Part shown: piece after piece, positions 9,309 through 17,111 of the stretch
How positions within the stretch are numbered: the first letter of the stretch is position 1
Layout of the letters: the number at the start of each line of letters is the position of its first letter
Assembly (NCBI GenBank): GCA_020632755.1
Contig: JACKEY010000010.1
Span: 62,001 to 126,000 of the forward strand
DNA length: 64,000 bases
Reading direction: 5' to 3'
Origin: Alphaproteobacteria bacterium
GTDB lineage: Bacteria; Myxococcota_A; UBA796; UBA2385
Position numbers and translations under genes: made by a program
Notes under the pieces: model-generated
Told to the model about the DNA's origin: nothing
Database searches by the model: none
What the model saw: the letters and a program-made list of their open reading frames with translations, nothing else

Positions 9309-9734
9309 ATGCGCCGCCTCGTCCTCCTCCTCCCCCTCCTCTGCGCCTGCCAGGCCGGCATGGCCGGAGACTGGGCCGGCGAGCTCGCCTGCGCCGACGA
9401 AGACTTCGACGGCACGATGGGCCTGACCTTCGCCCTCAACCGGGTCGAAGACGACGAGTACATCGGCACGGGCACCCAGACCTACACGGGCCAGGTGATC
9501 TCCGGCGGCGCCACCCGCGACCTCGAAGGCAGCCTGGACCTGGTCGAGCTGGTCGCCACAGTCGACGGCGACGCCGTCGCCATCGCCGCGATCACCGACA
9601 ACTGCGAGATGACCATCGACGGCCAGGCGATCGCCATGCAGTGCGGGGGCGCCTTCGAGGTCGACGCCACCTGGGACGGCGGCGACAGCCTGGAGATCGA
9701 CGACGGCGACTGCAGCGGCGAGCTCACCCGCTGA
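9309..9734 (+). CDS. Small lipoprotein with AGDW motif
   Basis: 141 residues. The N-terminus (MRRLVLLLPLLCAC) is a lipoprotein signal with the lipobox L-C-A-C, so Cys14 would be lipidated. Directly after the Cys is GMAGDWAGEL, a start shared with the lipoprotein at 13758 (GLAGDW). The rest is an acidic beta-rich domain of alternating polar/apolar strands (DLEGSLDLVELVATVDGDAV) with two pairs of Cys (CADED, CEMT, CGGAF, CSGEL). It resembles small lipocalin-like barrels that start with a G-x-W strand, but no ligand can be named. An earlier in-frame start would destroy the signal peptide. Confidence 0.8.
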   Translation: MRRLVLLLPLLCACQAGMAGDWAGELACADEDFDGTMGLTFALNRVEDDEYIGTGTQTYTGQVISGGATRDLEGSLDLVELVATVDGDAVAIAAITDNCEMTIDGQAIAMQCGGAFEVDATWDGGDSLEIDDGDCSGELTR

Positions 9735-9758
9735 GCGGCCGGCCGGCCCGCGCCCGGC

Positions 9759-11243
9759 TCAGCGCACCAGGCACTTGCCCTGGTTGACGATGTCGATGTC
9801 GTCGTAGGTCAGCCGCCAGAAGTACTCGTCGCCGGGCATGCCCAGCGGGCTGACGGCGTCGAAGGGCGCGTTGTAGGGGTCGTCGTCGCCGTCGACGTCG
9901 ATGCTGGCGTCCCACACGTGCCCGCCGTCGTCCAGGGTCACGACGCTGTGGCTGTTGAAGTACCACCGCCCCGGGCTGCTGCTTCCGGCGGCCTGGGCCA
10001 GGTTGGTCTGGAAGCCGACACCCAGCACGATCTGCTCGGCGTCGACGCCCCAGGTCTGGCCCAGGGTGGACAGCAGGCAGGACACGCTGTGGCAGTACAG
10101 CGACAGCCCGTCCTGGCGGTCCAGCCACAGGCTGAGCTCGCTGGTGATGGACTCCCAGTAGATGTAGGCGCCGTCGTACTCGGAGTAGCTGCGGTCGCTC
10201 GGGTCGTAGAGCAGCCAGGGGTCTTCGTAGACCCGGTCGCGCAGCCCGTCCAGGACGTCGAAGCCGTCGGCCGCGCCTTCGACGGCGTCGGCGGTGTCGG
10301 CCAGCACGCCGATCCAGGGGGTGCCGTCGGCGTAGCCGTCGGCGCTGCCGTCGCGGAGCTCGCTGGGTGCGAGCAGGCGGTAGAGCTCGTGGCTGGTCGT
10401 CGCGCTGCCGGGCACGGCGGCGCAGTCGCCTTCCAGGCAGGCCGTCCAGGTCCAGTCCACGTCCACCACCTCGCGGCCCGCGGTCCCGGCGAGCGGGTCC
10501 AGGGCGCGCGCGACGCCGTCCTGCCAGGGCTCGTCGGCGAACCGCACCTCGACCGCGCCGGGGACGGCGGCATCGTCGACGGTGACGGTCAGGACCGGGG
10601 TGGCGCCCATCACCAGGCCCGCCGGCACGTTGCGCTCGACGGTGAGCGGATCGACGCCGACGGACCAGGGCGGTTGGTCGGGGTCGGACCAGGGGGCGGG
10701 AGAGGAGGCGCCGGTGCGGCGGTACTCCGGGCCGGTGACCGTCTGGGGGTCCACGGTGCGCAGGTCGGACTTGTGGAAGGCGAGGAGGACCTCGTCGGCC
10801 GGATCGGCCGCGCCCACGTCGATGGTCTGGGGGAGGAGGCGCACGCTGGCGAGGACGACGCTGGCCGAGCCGCGGCTGCCGTCGTCGCACTGCGACCAGG
10901 CGAAGAGGGTGGCCAGCCCGGCCGGGAAGCGCGCGCCGTCGTCGGTGCGGCCGTCCCACCGGGCGTCCAGCCGGTCGTCGGCCGACGGCAGGTCGCCGGC
11001 CCAGCTCGCGAGCCCGCCCTCCGCGCCGACGAGCTCGAGCTCGACGCTGCACGACGCGCCGTCAGCGCGGGTGGGGACGGTGGCGGACAGGGAGAGCGTG
11101 GGGTCGCCGGCCAGGGTCGGGTCCAGCACCCGCCCGTCCGGCAGCGACAGCACCGGCGTCGGCAGACCGCGGGCACCGGGCACGACCTCGGTGCGCTCGG
11201 TGGTGGCGGGGGCACAGGCCCACAGCAGCACAAGCGGGATCAC
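9759..11243 (-). CDS. Lipoprotein with transglutaminase-like C-terminal domain
   Basis: 494 residues. The start MIPLVLLWACAPATT is a short lipoprotein signal (lipobox L-W-A-C). Residues about 40-140 form a beta-sandwich-like region (SVELELVGAEGG, LFAWSQCDDGSRG) resembling the domain of FlgD-type proteins. The C-terminal third has the order Cys (LYCHSVSCLLSTLGQTWGV), His (FNSHSVVTLDDG), Asp (GHVWDASIDVDGDDD). This is the order and spacing style of the Cys-His-Asp triad of transglutaminase-like/papain-fold enzymes. I infer an exported amidase, protease or transglutaminase-like enzyme. Its ATG overlaps the stop of the upstream gene by 4 nt (ATGA), so the two are coupled. Confidence 0.78.
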   Translation of the reverse strand: MIPLVLLWACAPATTERTEVVPGARGLPTPVLSLPDGRVLDPTLAGDPTLSLSATVPTRADGASCSVELELVGAEGGLASWAGDLPSADDRLDARWDGRTDDGARFPAGLATLFAWSQCDDGSRGSASVVLASVRLLPQTIDVGAADPADEVLLAFHKSDLRTVDPQTVTGPEYRRTGASSPAPWSDPDQPPWSVGVDPLTVERNVPAGLVMGATPVLTVTVDDAAVPGAVEVRFADEPWQDGVARALDPLAGTAGREVVDVDWTWTACLEGDCAAVPGSATTSHELYRLLAPSELRDGSADGYADGTPWIGVLADTADAVEGAADGFDVLDGLRDRVYEDPWLLYDPSDRSYSEYDGAYIYWESITSELSLWLDRQDGLSLYCHSVSCLLSTLGQTWGVDAEQIVLGVGFQTNLAQAAGSSSPGRWYFNSHSVVTLDDGGHVWDASIDVDGDDDPYNAPFDAVSPLGMPGDEYFWRLTYDDIDIVNQGKCLVR

Positions 11244-12226
11244 GCGCGCCTCCGATGGATCAGCAGGGGCGCCAGCAGCGCGAGCAGCAGGGACGCGGGC
11301 GCCGCCGCCGCCGTGCAGCCGCCGCCCTCCTTCACGGTGAGCTCCTCATCCGGCTCGGCGTACTCCTGGTCCCAGCCGTCACGGGCCGACCAGCCGCTGT
11401 CGCCGACGGGAGCTTCCTCCTCGGCCTCCTCGACCTCCCAGGACAGCCCGTCCTCGGCCGCGGCGATGGCCGCTTCGGCATCGACGCCGAAGCCGTACAC
11501 GAACCGCAGCTCGGTGCTGCTGCCCGCGGCGAGCGCGCCCAGGTCGACGGCCGCGCCCAGCACCGCGTCGCCCGTGCTGCTGGCCCCGCCCGCGGCGACG
11601 TCCGACGGCTCGGCGCACCACGAGCAGATGCCCGCCTGCGCGCCGTCGGCCAGCAGGGCCCAGGACCGCTCGTCCCACTGGCTGCTGGCGACCGCCCAGG
11701 GGTCGGCGGCCAGGTTCACCGTGCTGTGGTTGCCGTCGACCCAGTAGTCCAGATCGGGGTCGAAGCTGCGCGAGACCCAGGTGTCGCCCAGGTCGTCGAC
11801 AGCGGACAGCGACAGGTCGAACAGCACCACGGGCGCGCCGTGCGGGATGGCGACGCGCAGGGTCACGGCAACGCGGTCGTCGCCCCCCGCGCCCTGGATC
11901 CAGGTCCACGCGCCGTCGTCGACGGGTTCGTCCCAGGACAGGGTCAGGTCGCTGCCCTGGTCGGGTGCCCCCATCACCCAGCTGTCGGTCTCGCTCTCGA
12001 TGGCCCAGACCTCGAAGCAGCGGCCCGGCGTGAGCACGTCGCCGCCGAGCGGGTACGGACCCGTCGGACCGTCGGGATCGAAGAACAGCCCGAGATCCGC
12101 GGTCTCGTTGCACAAGGAGCCGTCCGACGCGAGGCCCAGGGCCACGCGGTCGGTGGACAGCCACCGATCACCGGCCGGGAGCTCCGCGCGGGCGGAGGAG
12201 GAGAGCAGCGCAAGGAGGACCACCAT
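11240..12226 (-). CDS. Exported protein with MYXO-CTERM anchor
   Basis: About 328 residues from ATG 12226; an in-frame GTG at 12232 would add two. The N-terminus MVVLLALLSSSARA is a signal peptide cut after ARA. The middle is a secreted beta-rich domain (GDVLTPGRCFEVWAIESETD, VAIPHGAPVVLFDLSLSAVDD). The C-terminus has an acidic spacer, GGGCTAAAA, a hydrophobic stretch (SLLLALLAPLLI) and HRRRA, matching the MYXO-CTERM sorting signal, in which the Cys is processed and the protein is displayed on the cell surface. It is translationally coupled (ATGA) to the transglutaminase-like lipoprotein downstream. The molecular function is unknown. Confidence 0.82.
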   Translation of the reverse strand: MVVLLALLSSSARAELPAGDRWLSTDRVALGLASDGSLCNETADLGLFFDPDGPTGPYPLGGDVLTPGRCFEVWAIESETDSWVMGAPDQGSDLTLSWDEPVDDGAWTWIQGAGGDDRVAVTLRVAIPHGAPVVLFDLSLSAVDDLGDTWVSRSFDPDLDYWVDGNHSTVNLAADPWAVASSQWDERSWALLADGAQAGICSWCAEPSDVAAGGASSTGDAVLGAAVDLGALAAGSSTELRFVYGFGVDAEAAIAAAEDGLSWEVEEAEEEAPVGDSGWSARDGWDQEYAEPDEELTVKEGGGCTAAAAPASLLLALLAPLLIHRRRA

Positions 12227-12285
12227 GGGCACATGATAGCCGCGTTGTCATATGCTCTGGGTCTCCCGGAGGAGGACAGCGGCCC

Positions 12286-13758
12286 ATGCCTCGCTCCACA
12301 CCGACGACGACTCCCTGCCTGGCGGTCCTGCTCGCCTCGCTGTGGGCCGCTCCGGCCCTGGCGGACGACGATCCGTGGGGCACCGGCGGCGCCGGCACGA
12401 CCGACGACGGCGCCGGCACGACCGACGACGGCGGCGACAGCGCGGACGAGACCGCTGGCACGCCGTGGGACCCGGACTTCCAGGCACCGCCTGCGTCTCC
12501 GCCGCCTGCGACCGCCCCCGCAGCGCCCGCCCCGACGCCGCTGCCTCGCCCCGATGCGACGGCGACCCACGCGCCGCCGCCCACGGCCCTGCCGCGGCCG
12601 GAAGGGCCCCCGCCGGAAGGGCCCCCACCGGAAGGGCCTCCGCCGGTCCCGCTGGTCCAGTCGCCGGCGGCAGACCCGTGGACGACCCCGGACACGGTCT
12701 GGACCCCGTCCGCGCCTCCGCCGCCGACCGCGATGCCGACGGCGCCGCCGCCGATGCCGGTGATGCCGGCCCCGCCCGGGCTCGGCTACGCCACGCGCGA
12801 GGCCTGCCGCGCCGCCTGGCAGGAAGACCGCGGCTGGGTCCAGCGGCTGGTCCCGACCTGGGAACACCCGACCCTGCCGCGCTGCCACTTCGCCGACGGC
12901 GCACGGGTCTGGCACCTCGATCGCCGCGCCGACCGCGACAGCCGGCCGGCCCTGGTGCTCAACGGCCCGCTCGAGCTCGGCGTCGTCGTGCTGACCGGCA
13001 GCCTGGTCGCCGCCGATCTGGCCTTGCCCGACATCCGCCAGACCACGGCGGACAACTGGGACAGCGAAGGCGCCGTGTCGGGCACGGCGGGCACCGACGC
13101 CCAGCGCCGCGACGGCCTGGCCATGCGCACCTCGCCCAACCGGGGCTCGGCCCGCGCCAGCGACCTGCTGCTGGGCGGCGCCTGGCTGGGCACGGTCGCC
13201 AGCCCGGTGATCCTGCCCGAGCGCAACGGCCGGCTGACCAACACCGTCGTGATGTTCGAGACCATGGCGCTGAACCAGGCCGTGACCCAGCTCACCAAGG
13301 ACAGCGTGGCCGAGCCGCGGCCCCTGGCCTTCCAGGACCTGTCGACCTGGACCGACGACGACTTCGCCTGGGCGGCCGAGACCCTGTCCAGCGACAGCGC
13401 CTTCCAGAGCTACTTCTCGGGCCACACCAGCAACGTCGCGGCGTTCACCTACGGCTGGACGACGATCCAGGTCGCGACCGCGCTGGAGCGCGAAGACGAC
13501 CGGGCCGGGCTGTACCTGCTGCTGTACCCGCTGGCCTTCACCGTCAGCAGCCTGGAAGGCTCGCTGCGGGTCGACGCGCTCAAGCACGACCCCGCCGACG
13601 TCGCCATCGGGCACCTGACCGGGGCCATCATCGGCACAGGCGTGCCCTTCCTGCACCACGGCCTGGCGCGCGCCGCCCACCAGCGGGACGCCCGCCGTCG
13701 CCTCCTCCTCACGCCCACCGTCGGCCCTGGCGCCCTCGGCCTCTCCGGGAGCTGGTGA
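12286..13758 (+). CDS. PAP2-family phosphatase with proline-rich N-terminal arm
   Basis: 490 residues. A signal peptide (VLLASLWAAPALA) is followed by a 120-residue Asp/Gly- and Pro-rich arm with tandem PEGPP units. The C-terminal half carries the three PAP2/acid phosphatase motifs: K338-x6-R345-P346 (KDSVAEPRP), S378-G379-H380 (FSGHTSN) and R428-x5-H434-x3-D438 (RVDALKHDPAD). The whole catalytic set is therefore present. Such enzymes remove phosphate from lipids such as undecaprenyl diphosphate, phosphatidate or lipid A on the outer face of the membrane. The substrate here is not predictable. The long disordered arm is unusual for the family. Its stop overlaps the start of the lipoprotein gene downstream (TGATG). 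Confidence 0.88.
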   Translation: MPRSTPTTTPCLAVLLASLWAAPALADDDPWGTGGAGTTDDGAGTTDDGGDSADETAGTPWDPDFQAPPASPPPATAPAAPAPTPLPRPDATATHAPPPTALPRPEGPPPEGPPPEGPPPVPLVQSPAADPWTTPDTVWTPSAPPPPTAMPTAPPPMPVMPAPPGLGYATREACRAAWQEDRGWVQRLVPTWEHPTLPRCHFADGARVWHLDRRADRDSRPALVLNGPLELGVVVLTGSLVAADLALPDIRQTTADNWDSEGAVSGTAGTDAQRRDGLAMRTSPNRGSARASDLLLGGAWLGTVASPVILPERNGRLTNTVVMFETMALNQAVTQLTKDSVAEPRPLAFQDLSTWTDDDFAWAAETLSSDSAFQSYFSGHTSNVAAFTYGWTTIQVATALEREDDRAGLYLLLYPLAFTVSSLEGSLRVDALKHDPADVAIGHLTGAIIGTGVPFLHHGLARAAHQRDARRRLLLTPTVGPGALGLSGSW

Positions 13759-14402
13759 TGCACCTCCTCCTCCCCCTGCTCCTGACGGGCTGCGCCGAGA
13801 CCGGCCTGGCCGGCGACTGGGTCGCGGCCTTCTACCGGACCGCTCCCGTTGCGGACGACAGTGCCGACGGCAGCACCGACGGCAGCAGCGCGTCCAGCGG
13901 ATCCGGCAGCAGCGACACCGGCGCCGACACGGGAGCCGCCGACACCGGTGGCGCCGGCAGCGGCGACAGCAGCGACGACGCCGACACCGGCGACGTCCGC
14001 GAGGTCCTGCCCGCCTGCGAAGGCGACGTGGGCGGCGAGAACTTCCGGGCGTGGATCCGGATCGACGAGACCAACCCGGTCCAGGGCGTGCACCTGACCC
14101 TGTTCCCCGACGATCCGCTGCAGGCCCGGCCCGAAGCCGCCAACGGCGTGACGCCCAGCTCGTCGATGGGCGGGCTGGTCACCGGCGCCTGGCAGGACGG
14201 GCAGGTCACGCTCGACCTGGTGCCCGATCTGGACCACCCCTTCGCCAGCAGCGCGGACGTGGACGCCTGGCGGGACCACCACCTGCAGCTGCAGAGCACC
14301 GTGTGGGGCAGCCGCTGCTGGACCGCTGCGTGGTCGTGGATGGACGCCGACGGTGTCGGCGATCCGGTGGAACAAGGCGTCGTCTTCATGCGGCGGCAGT
14401 AG
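13758..14402 (+). CDS. Lipoprotein with Ser/Asp/Gly-rich linker
   Basis: 214 residues from ATG 13758, overlapping the stop of the PAP2 phosphatase. The signal MHLLLPLLLTGC has a good lipobox (L-T-G-C). The mature start ETGLAGDW parallels the AGDW lipoprotein at 9309. Residues about 30-80 are a low-complexity linker of Ser, Asp, Thr and Gly typical of myxobacterial lipoproteins. The C-terminal 130 residues form a small domain with HLTLFPDDPLQA, VTLDLVPDLDHPF and a Trp-rich strand (CWTAAWSWMDADG). Coupling to the phosphatase suggests a shared site in the envelope. No enzymatic motif is visible. Confidence 0.82.
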   Translation: MHLLLPLLLTGCAETGLAGDWVAAFYRTAPVADDSADGSTDGSSASSGSGSSDTGADTGAADTGGAGSGDSSDDADTGDVREVLPACEGDVGGENFRAWIRIDETNPVQGVHLTLFPDDPLQARPEAANGVTPSSSMGGLVTGAWQDGQVTLDLVPDLDHPFASSADVDAWRDHHLQLQSTVWGSRCWTAAWSWMDADGVGDPVEQGVVFMRRQ

Positions 14403-14471
14403 GGCCCGACGGCCCCGGACCCGGCGGACGCCGCCGGGTGGCGCTACGCTGGCCGACCTCCCGGAGCGCCG

Positions 14472-17111
14472 ATGTCGTCGTTGAAGAGCCCGCCCCTGGG
14501 GCTGACCCTGCTGCCGATGGGCCTGGGGGTCGTGGGTGCGATCGCCCTGGTGCTGTGGGTCGGGCCCGATCATGGAACCGCTGGCGGCGCCTCCGACGCC
14601 ACCTCCGACGCCACGGCCGCGCTGGTCGCCCGGATCCGCGCCGACCGCGCCGCGCTGCCCCCCGACGACGTGCACCGCCTGCCGCTGCGCGCCCAGACCC
14701 GCCCCCACCCGGTCACCGGCGACCGCGGGCTGCCCCCGCCCACCGAGAACTGGCTGTCCGACGACGCCGAGGTGGTGCAGAAGAAGGCCCGCAAGGAGTG
14801 GATCGAGCGCCGCCACCGCGCGCCCGACGGCGTCGACTGGAAGGCCATCGAGCGCGGCAACGGCATGGCCCAGACGGACCGCCGCCGCGCCGGGGCCGCC
14901 GGGCTGCCGGCCGGCGCGACGGCCGTGTCCTACGAAGACGGCGTCACCGACGGCGTCTGGGTCGAGCGCGGCAGCGAGAACCAGGCCGGGCGCATCCACG
15001 TCGCCACCATCAGCCGCGACGGCCACGCGCTCTACGCCGGGTCCAGCAAGGGCGGCGTCTGGAAGCTCGACCTGGACAGCGACAGCTGGAGCCCGATCGC
15101 CGACGACGTCTACGGCGGGGCCCACTGGCTGCAGACCCTGCCGGGCGCCGCCGACGGCGACCCCGACGTCATCGTGACCAGCACCGACTGGGGCTACGTC
15201 AACGTCAGCACCGACGAAGGCGCCAGCTGGACGCAGTCCCGCCTGGAGATCGCGCCCAACGGCGTGCGCCGGCTGGCGGCCACCCAGGACGGCCGCGACG
15301 CGCTGTTCATCGTGACCAGCAACGGCGTCGCCTGGAGCCTGCAGCGCAGCACCGACGGGGGCGAGAGCTTCCAGGCGGTGGTGTCGCTCGGGGCCTTCGC
15401 GGGCGACGTGTTCGTGCCCCGCGACGGCGGCGAGGAGCTGTTCCTGGCCACCAGCGACGGCGTGCAGCGCAGCCTGGACCTGGGCGAGACCTGGGAGCTC
15501 ATGGGGCCGCTGCCCGTCGCCACCGACGACGTGCGGCTGGCCGGGTCGGAAGCCCGCCGCGCCCGCGCCGACACCGGCGACGGCAGCGCCGAGCTGCGGC
15601 TGTGGGCGGTCACCGACAGCGCGACCCTGTGGCGCAGCGACGACGCCGGCCGCACCTGGGTCGAGAAGCGCGACGTGCGCAGCGACTTCTGGGGCCGGCT
15701 GGTCGGCAGCCAGGTCGACGAGGACCTGGCCCTGTGGGGCGGGCTCGAGGTCTGGCGCACCGAAGACGGCGGCGACACCGCCACGCAGATCAACGCCTGG
15801 TGGGACTACTACGAGCGCCCCGCAGACCGGCTGCACGCCGACCTGATGGGGCTCGAGACCGTGGTCGGCGACGACGGCCGCGAGACCATCTACATCGGCA
15901 CCGACGGCGGCCTGTTCCGCAGCACCGACGGGGCCCACAGCGTCGAGAACCTGTCCCTGGACGGCCTGCGGGTCGGCCAGTACTACGGCACCTTCACCCA
16001 CCGCGACGACGCCACCCGGATCGCCGCCGGCGCCCAGGACCAGGGCTACCAGCTGGCCACCGAGCTGGCCGAAGAAGGTCGCTACGACTTCGACCAGGTC
16101 ATCAGCGGCGACTACGCCCAGCTGGTCAGCGGCGACGGCAGCCTGGACCTGGTCTACAGCGTGTACCCGGGCTTCATCCTGGTCCAGATCGGCGAAGACG
16201 CCAGCGAGCTCGGCTACGTCGACTACCCCACGGACGAAGCCGGCCGCTACTTCGCGTGGCTGCCCCCCCTGCACGCCGACACCGCCGACCCCAGCGCCTT
16301 CTGGTTCTGCGCCACGAAGCTCTACAAGTACACCTACGGCGGCGGCACCTGGACCCCGACGCGGTGGTCCGACCAGGACTTCGCGCTCTACGACTACGAG
16401 TTCCTGTCGGCCTTCGCGCTGGCGCCGAGCGACCCGAGCCGCGGCTACGCGACCACCAGCTACGGCCGGCTGTTCACCAGCGACGACGGCGGCGTGACCT
16501 GGACCGAGAGCCGCGACACGGGGCCCTACAGCCACTACTTCCACGGCACCGCGCTGGTCATCGACCCCGACGACCCCGACACCGCGTGGATCGGTGGCTC
16601 CGGCTACGACGGCGACGCGGTCTACCGGACCACCGACGGCGGCGAGACCTGGCAGGGCTGGGGCGACGGGCTGCCCAGCACCCTGGTCACCGACCTCGCG
16701 CTGGCGACCGACGGCAGCAAGCGGCTGTTCGCGGCCGCCGAGACCGCCGCCTACGTGCGCGGCGGCGACAGCACCGAGTGGGTCGACATCACCGGCCTGG
16801 ACGCGCCGATCACGACCTACTGGTCGGTCGAGGCCGTGCAGAGCGAGCACACGATGCGGTTCGGCACCTACGGCCGTGGCATCTGGGACTACCAGTACGA
16901 GCCGTGGGACGTGCCGCCGGACGAGGAGGAGGACAGCGGCGGAAGCGGCGGGGACGACCCCAGCCGGCCCGACGACGATCCCAAGGTCGACTGCGGCGGC
17001 TGTGCGGTCGGAGGAGGAGGAGGCGTCGGACGAGGCGCCCTGGGCCTGCTGCCGGTGCTGCTGCTGGTCGGGTGGCGGAGGCGGCGAGAGGGTGCGTCCG
17101 CGACCCGCTAG
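14472..17111 (+). CDS. Asp-box (BNR/sortilin-like) beta-propeller, MYXO-CTERM anchored
   Basis: 879 residues. An N-terminal hydrophobic segment (LTLLPMGLGVVGAIALVLWV) acts as signal or anchor. From about residue 170 there are at least seven Asp-box motifs (S/T-x-D-x-G-x-T/S-W): STDEGASW, STDGGESF, SLDLGETW, SDDAGRTW, STDGAHS, SDDGGVTW and TTDGGETW. These are the hallmark of BNR/VPS10/Ycf48-like propellers. The C-terminus has an acidic spacer, DCGGCAVGGG, a hydrophobic stretch (LGLLPVLLLVGW) and RRRR, a MYXO-CTERM anchor. Such propellers serve as surface glycan- or protein-binding modules or as sialidase-like hydrolases; none is proven here. A putative -10 (TACGCT, 14445) and a CGGAG ribosome site precede the start. 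Its TAG stop overlaps the TAG of the opposing gene within CTAG (17108-17111). Confidence 0.88.
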   Translation: MSSLKSPPLGLTLLPMGLGVVGAIALVLWVGPDHGTAGGASDATSDATAALVARIRADRAALPPDDVHRLPLRAQTRPHPVTGDRGLPPPTENWLSDDAEVVQKKARKEWIERRHRAPDGVDWKAIERGNGMAQTDRRRAGAAGLPAGATAVSYEDGVTDGVWVERGSENQAGRIHVATISRDGHALYAGSSKGGVWKLDLDSDSWSPIADDVYGGAHWLQTLPGAADGDPDVIVTSTDWGYVNVSTDEGASWTQSRLEIAPNGVRRLAATQDGRDALFIVTSNGVAWSLQRSTDGGESFQAVVSLGAFAGDVFVPRDGGEELFLATSDGVQRSLDLGETWELMGPLPVATDDVRLAGSEARRARADTGDGSAELRLWAVTDSATLWRSDDAGRTWVEKRDVRSDFWGRLVGSQVDEDLALWGGLEVWRTEDGGDTATQINAWWDYYERPADRLHADLMGLETVVGDDGRETIYIGTDGGLFRSTDGAHSVENLSLDGLRVGQYYGTFTHRDDATRIAAGAQDQGYQLATELAEEGRYDFDQVISGDYAQLVSGDGSLDLVYSVYPGFILVQIGEDASELGYVDYPTDEAGRYFAWLPPLHADTADPSAFWFCATKLYKYTYGGGTWTPTRWSDQDFALYDYEFLSAFALAPSDPSRGYATTSYGRLFTSDDGGVTWTESRDTGPYSHYFHGTALVIDPDDPDTAWIGGSGYDGDAVYRTTDGGETWQGWGDGLPSTLVTDLALATDGSKRLFAAAETAAYVRGGDSTEWVDITGLDAPITTYWSVEAVQSEHTMRFGTYGRGIWDYQYEPWDVPPDEEEDSGGSGGDDPSRPDDDPKVDCGGCAVGGGGGVGRGALGLLPVLLLVGWRRRREGASATR

